Assembly: GCA_900551055.1 (NCBI GenBank)
Contig: URUK01000012.1
Coordinates: 5,436 to 69,435 of the forward strand
Reading direction: 5' to 3'
From: an uncultured Prevotella sp.
Lineage (GTDB): Bacteria; Bacteroidota; Bacteroidia; Bacteroidales; Bacteroidaceae
DNA: 64,000 bases
Shown: positions 40,883 through 49,443 of the stretch, piece by piece
Layout of the letters: every line of letters begins with the position of its first letter
How positions within the stretch are numbered: the stretch's first letter is position 1
Position numbers and translations under genes: made by a program
Notes under the pieces: generated by a model
What the model saw: only the letters and a program-made list of their open reading frames with translations
The model's database searches: none
What the model was told of the DNA's origin: nothing

Positions 40883-42068
40883 ATAACACCAAACCTTTAA
40901 GGTATTCTCCTTCAGGATGATATATGTTTATGGGATGGTCTGCAGGCTGGTGGAGCTGATGCAATATCCTGACGTTTCTCTTTGCCAGTGCTGCCGCAGT
41001 GAATACGGCATTGCGGAAATTGTCTTTCGTCACAACCTGGCTGCAGCTGAACGTGAACAGTATTCCGCCGCTTTGGATACGTTCCAAAGCTTTCATGTTC
41101 AGGCGGGTGTATCCTTTCAGCGCGTTATGCAGGGCGGCGCGGTGCTTGGCGAAAGCCGGAGGGTCTAATATGATAAGGTCGTATTTCCCGTCGGCTGCAT
41201 CAAGATATTTGAATGCGTCTTCGCAAAATGCCTCGTGACGGTTGTCTTCCGGGAAGTTAAGGGCTACGTTGGCCTGTGTCAGTTCGATGGCCTTTGCACT
41301 GCTGTCTACTGAATGTACGAGCTTGGCACCGCCGCGCATGGCATAGAAAGAGAATCCCCCGGTATAGCAGAACATGTTGAGAACGCATTTGTTACGGGAG
41401 TAGCGTTCAAGCAAGAGGCGGTTTTCACGCTGGTCTACGAAGAAGCCTGTCTTTTGTCCTTTAAGCCAATCTACATGGAATTTCAGCCCGTTTTCTACGG
41501 CAATGTTGTCGTCGCAGCCTCCATAGATGAAGCCGTTTTCCTGCTCTAATCCGGCCTTGTATGGCAAAGTTGTCTCACTCTTATAATAAATGTTTTCGAT
41601 TCTGTCGCCCATCACGTCTGCAATGGCGTTTGCAATTTCATGCCGGCAGACGTGCATGCCAACACTGTGGGCTTGCATAACGGCGGTTTTCCCATAACAG
41701 TCAACAACTAAGCCGGGGAGGTTGTCGCCTTCTCCGTGTACCAGTCGGAACGTGTTGTTTTCCGGGTTGTCGGCTATGCCTAATGCTTGGCGCATCTGCA
41801 ATGCGGACAAAAGCCGTTTGCGCCAGAAATGTCCGTCAATCTTGATGTCTTCAAAGGATAGTATACGAACGGCGATGCTTCCTATCTGGAAATGTCCCAG
41901 CCCGGCAAAACCTCCTTCAGCTGTTAGGATGCGTACTGTGTCACCTTCGTTTATCCCTTCGTCCAAACGGCTTATGGCACCGGAAAAAATCCAAGGGTGA
42001 AAACGTTTAAGGCTGTCTTCCTTGCCTTTTTTCAAGTATATGTTTTTGTATGTTGTGTCAATTTCCAT
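40872..42068 (-). CDS. rlmI: RlmI-like 23S rRNA cytosine-C5 methyltransferase
   Basis: The 398-residue SAM-dependent enzyme has an N-terminal PUA domain (KRFHPWIFSGAISRL ... GFAGLGHFQ), then an EEHEE-like domain and a Rossmann methyltransferase with VLNMFCYTGGFSFYAMRGG, LDPPAFAKH and the Cys-containing TFSCSQVV. RlmI methylates C1962 in E. coli; the same site is inferred here. It overlaps the exonuclease gene by 11 bases at its start. Confidence 0.9.
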   Translation of the reverse strand: MEIDTTYKNIYLKKGKEDSLKRFHPWIFSGAISRLDEGINEGDTVRILTAEGGFAGLGHFQIGSIAVRILSFEDIKIDGHFWRKRLLSALQMRQALGIADNPENNTFRLVHGEGDNLPGLVVDCYGKTAVMQAHSVGMHVCRHEIANAIADVMGDRIENIYYKSETTLPYKAGLEQENGFIYGGCDDNIAVENGLKFHVDWLKGQKTGFFVDQRENRLLLERYSRNKCVLNMFCYTGGFSFYAMRGGAKLVHSVDSSAKAIELTQANVALNFPEDNRHEAFCEDAFKYLDAADGKYDLIILDPPAFAKHRAALHNALKGYTRLNMKALERIQSGGILFTFSCSQVVTKDNFRNAVFTAAALAKRNVRILHQLHQPADHPINIYHPEGEYLKGLVLYVE

Positions 42069-42687
42069 GTTCTTCGATTTTTACAAGTTGGTAATCTCCT
42101 GTTTTTTCAAGTCGCATAAGTTCCTCGTAAATGTTTATGCAGGCCCATGCGTCAGTGGCGGCATACAGTTTCTGGCTGTCGCTAAGCACGTCGTTTTCCC
42201 AGTTGCTCAGCCGTACAGACTTGCTTATTTTCTGCCTGAAAAAGTTTGCGTAGAGCTTTTGCAGGCTTAGGTCTTCAACTCCAAGTTCGCCAACATGTTT
42301 TTGCAAATCAATGAATTTGCCGGGAACAAAGTCGGCGCGCTTGTGAAGTGAGTTGATGTCATCGTGCAGCGACAGCCCTACTTTTGTGACGGTCTCGTCT
42401 TCTAACAACCGTATTATGGCAGGTGTCAGCCCTGTAAGGTTGAGTCTGAAAAGGAAGCATGTGTCATGTGTCGACACCTGTAAAAGGGACACCTCGTGGG
42501 TTCTGCCTTTTTTGAATGACGGCCTTGTTTCGGTATCAATGCCGAGAATGTTTTGGGAAAGCAAATAACTGACGGCTTTCTCGGCTTCGGCGGATGTGTT
42601 GATTACTATTATCCTGCCATCGAAAACGGCTCTTGGCAGTCCTTGTATATCATGTTTGTCAAATCTATTATAAATAATTTTCTCCAT
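42058..42687 (-). CDS. 3'-5' exonuclease domain protein (DnaQ-like, DEDDy)
   Basis: This 209-residue protein has the three exonuclease motifs: GIDTETRPSF (Exo I), KVGLSLHDDINSL (Exo II) and LYAATDAWACINIYEEL (Exo III, YxxxD). The layout is that of RNase D/WRN-type 3'-5' exonucleases, without an HRDC domain, so DNA or RNA substrate cannot be decided. The ATG at 42687 (MEKIIYN) is preferred over one three codons upstream. It heads the exonuclease-rlmI-tilS set, with overlapping junctions. Confidence 0.9.
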   Translation of the reverse strand: MEKIIYNRFDKHDIQGLPRAVFDGRIIVINTSAEAEKAVSYLLSQNILGIDTETRPSFKKGRTHEVSLLQVSTHDTCFLFRLNLTGLTPAIIRLLEDETVTKVGLSLHDDINSLHKRADFVPGKFIDLQKHVGELGVEDLSLQKLYANFFRQKISKSVRLSNWENDVLSDSQKLYAATDAWACINIYEELMRLEKTGDYQLVKIEEHGN

Positions 42688-42731
42688 AATGTGCAAACCG
42701 AAATTGTGCCTGTACGGCTTTTGGGGGCGTG

Positions 42732-42739
42732 CAAAAATA
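42732..42739 (-). promoter_or_regulatory. -7 box of exonuclease-rlmI-tilS operon
   Basis: TATTTTTG on the minus strand, 44 bases before the ATG at 42687. Confidence 0.5.
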
Positions 42740-42783
42740 TAAAAAAAAGGCGAGTTTTATGGTTAGTTATGACTTTTTTCGAT

Positions 42784-42791
42784 TACTTTTG
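42784..42791 (+). promoter_or_regulatory. -7 box of ftsK promoter
   Basis: TACTTTTG on the plus strand, 23 bases before the ftsK ATG; no clean -33 TTTG. Confidence 0.5.
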
Positions 42792-42814
42792 CAGATAAAA
42801 CATCAAATACGCTA

Positions 42815-45235
42815 ATGGGCAAGAAAAAAAATACACGTTTAAATAAATCTTTCAGCGAAATTGTCGGGTTGAAGATTATATTCCAAAACGATATTCTGAA
42901 TTCCATTTTAGGCCTCATCCTTATATTGCTGTCGATTTATATGATAATAGCATTCATATCATATTTTTCTACAGGACAGTATGACCAAAGTTTAATATTA
43001 GACCATACATCACAGGAAATACTAAACAAGAACAGGGAATTTAAGAACAGTTGTGGCTCTTTGGGGGCATTTGTCTCTTATTTTTTCATATCAAGATGCT
43101 TCGGGCTGTCCGCCTTTATTGTACCTGTATTCATAGGAATGGCCGGATTGAGGCTTGTCAAGGCGTATAAGATAAATCTATTGAAATGGTTTATTTGCCT
43201 GATGATTGTGATGATATGGTTTTCCATTATGTCGGCCAAGATTTTGACACCGATAATGGGAAGCAATATCTATAATCCGGGTGGAGACCACGGATTGTAT
43301 TGTAGCCAATGGCTTGAGAATGTTATTGGCGTGTACGGATTGATGGCGGTGCTGCTTTTTACGGCAATAGCTTTCCTTACATATCTGAGCAAGGAAACCA
43401 TAAACGTTGTAAGGAAAGTCTTAAATCCGATAGGCGCGTTGACAAGAAAGGTGACTTTCGGTGTAACAAATGTATCTGGTAACGGCATTGAAGAAGGTCA
43501 TGGTGTGCAGACATTGGATGACCCGACAACATTCGATGACCCGGAAACACAAACTGTCGTTTTTGATGATGAAGATACAACAGGGGATAAGCCAGACGTC
43601 AAAGAACCTTCCGAAAAAGAAAAAGTGGGGAATGAACAGGACATAATCATCAATAAACCCGGTGGTGAAGCAAAGGCTGATTCTCATGACGTGTCGGGAG
43701 TGAAAGACTTGTCAGTACCAATAGACCCTCGTGAACCGTGGACAAAGTATAAGTATCCGACTCTTGATTTGCTGAAAAAATACGATAATGACGGCAAGCC
43801 TTATATTGACATGAAGGAGCAGACGGCTAATAAAAACAGAATAGTCGATGTCCTGAACAGTTTTGGCGTGCAAATCAAGACTATAATGGCTACGGTAGGA
43901 CCAACCATAACTCTGTATGAAATAACTCCTGCCGAAGGTGTCAAGATTTCAAAAATCAGAAATCTGGAAGACGACATAGCTTTAAGCCTTGCAGCCTTAG
44001 GCATACGTATCATTGCGCCAATTCCCGGCAAAGGGACTATCGGAATAGAAGTTCCGAACAATAAGCAAAATATTGTTTCGATGGAAAGCATACTCAATTC
44101 AAAGCGTTTCCAGGAAACAACAATGGATTTGCCAATAGCTATAGGCAAAACTATTACCAATGAGATTTTTATGGTAGACTTGGCCAAACTGCCACATTTG
44201 CTTGTGGCTGGAGCTACAGGGCAGGGTAAGTCTGTCGGTCTGAACGCCATTATAACATCATTGCTGTACAAGAAGCATCCCAACGAACTGAAGTTCGTAT
44301 TGATTGACCCGAAGAAAGTTGAGTTCAGTGTCTATGCGCCGATAGCCAAACATTTTATGGCCAAAGTGCCGGATGACAACGAGGAACCAATAATAACCGA
44401 CGTTAAAAAGGTTATCCGTACATTGAACAGCCTATGCAAGTTGATGGACACAAGGTATGATATGTTGAAACTTGCAGGGGCAAGAAATATAAAGGAATAT
44501 AACAAAAAATATGTAAACCACCAACTGAAACTGACTGACGGCCATGAATATATGCCTTATGTCGTGGTGGTAATCGACGAGTTCGGCGACCTTATAATGA
44601 CTGCCGGAAAGGAGATAGAGCTGCCGATAGCGCGCATCGCCCAGTTGGCACGTGCAGTCGGAATACATATGGTTATAGCGACCCAAAGACCTACGACATC
44701 CATCATAACAGGAAACATCAAGGCCAATTTCCCCGGTCGTATGGCGTTCAGGGTCAGCCAGATGATAGATTCGCGCACTATCCTCGACCGTCCGGGAGCC
44801 AACCAGCTGATAGGGCGTGGAGACTTGCTGTTCCTTAACGGCAATGAACCTGTCAGGGTGCAGTGTGCTTTCATTGATACTCCGGAGATAGAACGCATCA
44901 ACCAATATGTGGCAGAGCAGCCAGGACCGCTTGAACCGATGGAATTGCCTGAACCGGCTTCTGATGAAGGCGGTGAGTCTGGCAGCGGCGGACTTGAGGT
45001 TAATAATATTGACCCGTTGTTTGAGGAGGCCGCCCGTGTGATAGTCATAAACCAGCAAGGTTCTACCAGCATGATACAGCGCCGTTTCTCGATAGGTTAT
45101 AATAGGGCAGGGCGCTTGATGGACCAGATGGAAAAGGCCGGGATTGTCGGGGCGGCTCAAGGAGGGAAACCTCGTGAAGTGCTGATACAGGATGAGAACA
45201 GCCTTGAATCGCTATTGTCACAATTGAAAAAGTAA
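42815..45235 (+). CDS. ftsK: DNA translocase FtsK
   Basis: The 806-residue septal motor moves chromosome ends through the closing division site. Four N-terminal transmembrane helices fall within about residues 25-195, followed by an acidic linker (DDPTTFDDPETQTVVFDDED). The motor carries Walker A GATGQGKSVGLNA near residue 467 and Walker B VVVVIDEFGDLIM near 583. The C-terminal winged-helix gamma domain (STSMIQRRFSIGYNRAGRLM) recognises orientation signals. The linker is shorter than in E. coli. lolA follows 71 bases downstream, a common pair in this phylum. Confidence 0.97.
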   Translation: MGKKKNTRLNKSFSEIVGLKIIFQNDILNSILGLILILLSIYMIIAFISYFSTGQYDQSLILDHTSQEILNKNREFKNSCGSLGAFVSYFFISRCFGLSAFIVPVFIGMAGLRLVKAYKINLLKWFICLMIVMIWFSIMSAKILTPIMGSNIYNPGGDHGLYCSQWLENVIGVYGLMAVLLFTAIAFLTYLSKETINVVRKVLNPIGALTRKVTFGVTNVSGNGIEEGHGVQTLDDPTTFDDPETQTVVFDDEDTTGDKPDVKEPSEKEKVGNEQDIIINKPGGEAKADSHDVSGVKDLSVPIDPREPWTKYKYPTLDLLKKYDNDGKPYIDMKEQTANKNRIVDVLNSFGVQIKTIMATVGPTITLYEITPAEGVKISKIRNLEDDIALSLAALGIRIIAPIPGKGTIGIEVPNNKQNIVSMESILNSKRFQETTMDLPIAIGKTITNEIFMVDLAKLPHLLVAGATGQGKSVGLNAIITSLLYKKHPNELKFVLIDPKKVEFSVYAPIAKHFMAKVPDDNEEPIITDVKKVIRTLNSLCKLMDTRYDMLKLAGARNIKEYNKKYVNHQLKLTDGHEYMPYVVVVIDEFGDLIMTAGKEIELPIARIAQLARAVGIHMVIATQRPTTSIITGNIKANFPGRMAFRVSQMIDSRTILDRPGANQLIGRGDLLFLNGNEPVRVQCAFIDTPEIERINQYVAEQPGPLEPMELPEPASDEGGESGSGGLEVNNIDPLFEEAARVIVINQQGSTSMIQRRFSIGYNRAGRLMDQMEKAGIVGAAQGGKPREVLIQDENSLESLLSQLKK

Positions 45236-45306
45236 TGATGTTCTGCTTCAGGAACAATAAAGGTTTACATTTTATAAAAATAGAACTTTCTGTAAATGCA
45301 AGTAAG

Positions 45307-45909
45307 ATGAAAAGATTGTTGTTCGCACTATTGGCATTGTTCGTTGTCTTGAGCGTATATTCCCAGAACTCGGCACAGGCGCGCAAGATACTTGACAAGA
45401 CAGCTGCTGTTGTCGGAAACAAGAATGGCGCAAGTGCAAGTTTCAGTGTAAGTGGAAAATATGGAAACTCATCGGGAACGATAGCCGTGAAAGGTAATAA
45501 GTTCAACGCGCGCACGCCACAGGCCATTGTCTGGTATGACGGCAAGACGCAGTGGACGTACATGAAAAGCTGCCAGGAGGTTAATATCAGCACGCCGACA
45601 GAGGCGCAACAGCAATCGATGAATCCTTACAAGTTCATCAACATATATAAAAGCGGTTTCAAGCTTGGGCTGAAAAACGTGTCGGGAGGATGGCAGGTAC
45701 ATCTTTATGCCACCAATCAGAAACGTTCTATCAAGGAAATGTATATAACGATAGGCAAGAATTATCAGCCGAAGGTTATAAAAATGCGGCAAAGCAACGG
45801 CTGGACAACCATTACTGTGTCAAATTTCAAGTCGAAGCCGCTTAGTGATGCGACATTCAGGTTCAACTCAAAAGATTATCCAAACGCAGAGATAGTCGAT
45901 TTGCGGTAA
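45307..45909 (+). CDS. lolA: LolA-like outer-membrane lipoprotein carrier
   Basis: This 200-residue periplasmic protein has a signal peptide (MKRLLFALLALFVVLSVYSQ) and a LolA/LppX-type half-barrel: ARKILDKTAAVVGNKNGASASFSV, WYDGKTQWTYMKSCQEVNISTPT and KMRQSNGWTTITVSNF. LolA carries lipoproteins across the periplasm to the outer membrane. The frame opens at 45235, overlapping the ftsK stop, but the ATG at 45307 begins the signal peptide. Its usual partner LolB is often absent in Bacteroidota. Confidence 0.85.
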   Translation: MKRLLFALLALFVVLSVYSQNSAQARKILDKTAAVVGNKNGASASFSVSGKYGNSSGTIAVKGNKFNARTPQAIVWYDGKTQWTYMKSCQEVNISTPTEAQQQSMNPYKFINIYKSGFKLGLKNVSGGWQVHLYATNQKRSIKEMYITIGKNYQPKVIKMRQSNGWTTITVSNFKSKPLSDATFRFNSKDYPNAEIVDLR

Positions 45910-45983
45910 ATGTATCGTTCTATAGCGGTAGTTTGTTGTGTCGTAATCATTGGACACACGAGCAAAAATCAAACCAAACATAA

Positions 45984-47483
45984 ATGAATAAACTGCATTT
46001 GTTCCGGGCGCTTCGTCGTCATCTTAAACTGGCAGAGAAAAGGAGTGTGGCATACGAGCAAAACAAAGTAGCCAAAGTCCTGTTGTATATTGGCGGCTCT
46101 TTTGTCGTGTTATATCTTGTTTTCATAGCCATCATGCTGGCGCTTATCGCCAATACGTCAAGTTCGCAGACACCGTATGAGTTCCTTTTCGGGCTTTTGC
46201 CGTTTTTTCTTGCAGTCGATTTCTTGTTCCGGTTCATAAGTCAGCAGACACCGGTGCAACTGATAAAACCTTATTCGCTGCTTCCCATCTCTAAATACAC
46301 GTGCGTAGAGATGTTTGTGCTGTCAAGTGCAGTCTCTCCGAACAATCTTATTTGGACATCTGTCACAATTCCATATGTCTTGATGACAACGATGTTCTGT
46401 GACGGCTTTTTTGCGTCGATAGGTATAATAGTGTCGTTCCAGTTGCTTGTAACCATCAACAGTCAATGGTACATGCTCGTCAGGACATTGATAAACCAGA
46501 GCCTGAAATGGTGGGTGTTGCCCATTGTCGTGTATGCTGCGATGTTCTCTCCGCTTTATCTCGACAGCATAGACACTTTGTTTGACATATATTCGTCGCT
46601 GGGGCGAGGCTTTGCTTTTTGGCATCCATTGCATTATATAAGCTTGTTGCTTGTCTTGTTTGCCTTTATTGAGGCGAACAAGCGGATGCAGTATCATTTT
46701 ACTTATTTGGAGAATGCCAATGTCGAGGCACCCAAGATGAAACATGTGTCTGAATTCCGTATGTTCGACAGGTTCGGCCAGACCGGCGAATATCTGAAAC
46801 TGGAGATTAAAAGCCTTATCCGTAATAAAAACATGCGCAAGTCGTTTGTGTTCAGCACACTGTTCACGATTTTTCTCAGCCTTATCGTTTCCTTTACGGA
46901 TCTTTATCAGGACGATTTTTCCAAGATATTCTGGGTTGCTTATGTGTTCATGCTTTTTGGAGCTAACACCCTTATGAAAATAATGTGTGCCGAGGGCAAT
47001 TATATCGATTTCTTGGCCGTACACAAGGAGAACATAATGCAATTGCTAAGGGCTAAATATTTCTTTTACAGTTCCATGCTCGTGCTGCCCTTCTTGCTGA
47101 TGCTTCCCACCGTGTTTACAGGTAAGCACAGTTTGCTGGCGTTGTTCTCCATGATGTGCTTTACGGCAGGCCCGGTGTATTGCCTTTTCATGCAGATGGC
47201 TGTGTACAACAGGCAAACGATGCCGCTTAATACCAAGTTTATAAGCAAGGGTAACGTTGAAAACAATTATTTTCAGATTGTAGCCCTTATTGTGGCCATG
47301 TTCCTGCCCGTTGTCGTAATATCCTCGTTAAGGACTTTGTGTAGTGAAAGTACGGCTTATCTTGTACTGCTGTTTTTTGGCATTGCTTTCATTTCTACAC
47401 ACAACTTTTGGATTGCCAACATATACCGTCGTTTTATGAAGCGGAGGTATGTGAATATGGAAAGTTTCAGGTCTACGAGGTGA
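45984..47483 (+). CDS. DUF5687 family ABC-type permease
   Basis: The 499-residue polytopic protein has about 11-12 hydrophobic segments, for example VLLYIGGSFVVLYLVFIAIM and FQIVALIVAMFLPVVVIS, with a cytoplasmic loop after residue 230 (MKHVSEFRMFDRFGQTGEY). This pattern is that of DUF5687 proteins, which usually sit next to an ABC ATPase. Here the nearest candidate ATPase is at 54.3 kb on the other strand. The substrate is unknown. It ends in a convergent region with repeat array E. Confidence 0.8.
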   Translation: MNKLHLFRALRRHLKLAEKRSVAYEQNKVAKVLLYIGGSFVVLYLVFIAIMLALIANTSSSQTPYEFLFGLLPFFLAVDFLFRFISQQTPVQLIKPYSLLPISKYTCVEMFVLSSAVSPNNLIWTSVTIPYVLMTTMFCDGFFASIGIIVSFQLLVTINSQWYMLVRTLINQSLKWWVLPIVVYAAMFSPLYLDSIDTLFDIYSSLGRGFAFWHPLHYISLLLVLFAFIEANKRMQYHFTYLENANVEAPKMKHVSEFRMFDRFGQTGEYLKLEIKSLIRNKNMRKSFVFSTLFTIFLSLIVSFTDLYQDDFSKIFWVAYVFMLFGANTLMKIMCAEGNYIDFLAVHKENIMQLLRAKYFFYSSMLVLPFLLMLPTVFTGKHSLLALFSMMCFTAGPVYCLFMQMAVYNRQTMPLNTKFISKGNVENNYFQIVALIVAMFLPVVVISSLRTLCSESTAYLVLLFFGIAFISTHNFWIANIYRRFMKRRYVNMESFRSTR

Positions 47484-47588
47484 GACCGGTGCAATCGTTG
47501 CTTTTTAACTTCGTGTAAATCCTTTGCATTGGACAGCAACCCATTTAACTGTTTCTGAAATGCAGGCGGACGGTTTGCTGCCGTTTTT

Positions 47589-47676
47589 CAACACACGGTC
47601 TTTTGCAATACAAAAGATGGCCTTTCGCAACGCGAAAGGCCATCAAATGCAAGGCGAAAGGTGCCCTTTTGTGTAT
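47589..47676. repeat. 22-bp repeat array E (four units)
   Basis: Units at 47589, 47611, 47633 and 47655 have cores CACGGTCTTTTGCAAT, AAAAGATGGCCTTTCGCA, GAAAGGCCATCAAATGCA and GAAAGGTGCCCTTTTG. Bases 47616-47644 are a perfect 13-3-13 palindrome. The array ends one base before the stop codon of the convergent LRR gene. Confidence 0.88.
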
Positions 47677-47677
47677 G

Positions 47678-49288
47678 TCAACGTATCAATATCTTAGCAG
47701 GTTTGCCGCTGATATTGACAATATACACGCCAGATGGAAGTTCTTTCTCCACCGTGCCGTTTGCTATCTGTGTGGAATACAGCTTTTGGCCGCTTGCAGA
47801 ATAAATGGAGATAGTGCAACCGTTATGTATGTTTTCAACACACAATCTGTTGCCTTTTACCGATACTACTGGTTCAGAATTGACGGCAATCGATGGCATT
47901 GATGTGGCTGTTATCAGCATAAAATCTTTCCACTGTTCGGCGGATTTGTAATCTTCCACGCTTCCGTCAGGAACAACAAGTTCGCAAGACTCTACGCTTG
48001 TATTATGAAATGTATAGCTTCCCAATTCAGGAGGAACTATGGCCATTATCTCCATCCGCTTCAGTTCGGGCAGGCCAGAGAAGCATTCTTGGCCTATATA
48101 TGTTACATTGCTGCCCATCGAAACCTTTTCTATATTGCTGCAGTCCTGAAATACCCAGTCGTCCATATATTCCAGACTTTCAGGTAGCACAAGCTCTTTT
48201 AAGGCTGTACAGCCGTAAAATGCACTCCATTTTATTGTTTTCAGATTTTCATTCCACATTACATCTTTCAGCGAAGTGCATTCAAAAAATGCAGAATAGC
48301 CTATCGTTTCAACATTTTTTCCAATGACAACTTTACTAAGTGAAGTACAGCCGTAAAACATCTTGACACCTATTTCTGTATAAGTGTCGGGTATTGCAAC
48401 TTCCGTCAATGCCGTGCATCCTGAAAAAACACTTGTTTTGAATGACACATTGCCCGGCGGCAATGTTAAAGATTGCAGGGAAGTACAGTCAAGAAAAGCG
48501 TTATCTCCAACGGATGTCAATGTTGTTGCCTTCGATAAATCTACGTTTTTCAAACCGCTATCACTGAAAGCACTCGTGCTGATAGTCTGCAAAGCTGCAT
48601 TAAAGTCAATTGTTTCCAATGACGAGCATTCGGTAAACGCATTCGTGCCGATTTCCAGCAAACCGGCAGGCAACGACAATTGTTTCAGGGATTGGCACAG
48701 CTTAAACGTTTCTTCACCAATAGTTTTGACACCGTCACTTAACAAAACCTCTGACAAACTTGTGCAACCGTTAAAAAGGCCGTCAGACAAAGCGGTGACG
48801 TTTGCCGGTATTTCGATTTTCGTCAATGAAGTGCAATTGTAAAAAACGGAATTACCTATTTCCGTAACAGTCTTCGGTATCACTATATTGTCAAGCATAA
48901 TACAGCCGGAAAAGCAAGCCATCCCTATTGTCTTGACATCACCGGAAAATGTAACGGTCTTCAATTCTGCACAGTCAAAGAACGCTCCGTTTCCCAACTT
49001 TTCAACTTTCGTTCCTATAACAATAGAAGACAGGTTTTTACCCTCAAAAGCATAATTTCCAATTTCCTTGACTTTAGCCAAATTTTCATCCACATTCATG
49101 TCGATGTCTGTTTCAGAACCTTTCCACATTTCCAAAGTAAGCCCGTCGTCAGACAGGGTGTAAGATTCAGCAGGATACACTACATCGGCATTCGCAAAAG
49201 AGGTTAAGGCTGGAATAATCATGATGCATGCAAAAGTCAAAACATTTTTCCTAAACAAGGACAACATTGCGTAATAAACATTTCTCAT
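47678..49288 (-). CDS. BspA-like leucine-rich repeat surface protein with T9SS sorting domain
   Basis: The 536-residue protein has a signal peptide (to about residue 34, ending SFANA) and some fifteen LRR_5 repeats of about 23 residues, such as IGNSVFYNCTSLTKIEIPANVTAL and IGYSAFFECTSLKDVMW. The C-terminal 65 residues (SVKGNRLCVENIHNGCTISIY ... SGVYIVNISGKPAKILIR) are a type-A Por/T9SS sorting domain, so it is exported to the surface. Proteins of this type bind host or bacterial ligands. A later ATG at 49267 is possible. Confidence 0.9.
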   Translation of the reverse strand: MRNVYYAMLSLFRKNVLTFACIMIIPALTSFANADVVYPAESYTLSDDGLTLEMWKGSETDIDMNVDENLAKVKEIGNYAFEGKNLSSIVIGTKVEKLGNGAFFDCAELKTVTFSGDVKTIGMACFSGCIMLDNIVIPKTVTEIGNSVFYNCTSLTKIEIPANVTALSDGLFNGCTSLSEVLLSDGVKTIGEETFKLCQSLKQLSLPAGLLEIGTNAFTECSSLETIDFNAALQTISTSAFSDSGLKNVDLSKATTLTSVGDNAFLDCTSLQSLTLPPGNVSFKTSVFSGCTALTEVAIPDTYTEIGVKMFYGCTSLSKVVIGKNVETIGYSAFFECTSLKDVMWNENLKTIKWSAFYGCTALKELVLPESLEYMDDWVFQDCSNIEKVSMGSNVTYIGQECFSGLPELKRMEIMAIVPPELGSYTFHNTSVESCELVVPDGSVEDYKSAEQWKDFMLITATSMPSIAVNSEPVVSVKGNRLCVENIHNGCTISIYSASGQKLYSTQIANGTVEKELPSGVYIVNISGKPAKILIR

Positions 49289-49328
49289 AAAAAATAGATT
49301 TAAGTTAAAAATAAAATGGTTAACGCCC

Positions 49329-49336
49329 CAAAGATA
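49329..49336 (-). promoter_or_regulatory. -7 box of LRR protein promoter
   Basis: TATCTTTG on the minus strand, 40 bases before the ATG. An inverted CGATAT pair lies just upstream (49337-49360) and could be an operator. The nearest TTTG is 23 bases away, longer than usual. Confidence 0.5.
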
Positions 49337-49388
49337 CGATATTTTCTAATATCATATCGACAAATTGCAGGAAAAAATCGATAAAACA

Positions 49389-49430
49389 TAAAAAATCTCC
49401 CAACGGCAATTGCTGTTGGGAGATTTTTTT
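49389..49430 (-). terminator. Bidirectional terminator after thrS
   Basis: AAAAATCTCCCAAC pairs with GTTGGGAGATTTTT around a 10-base loop, with T-runs on both strands. Confidence 0.85.
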
Positions 49431-49443
49431 ATATGATTATTTA

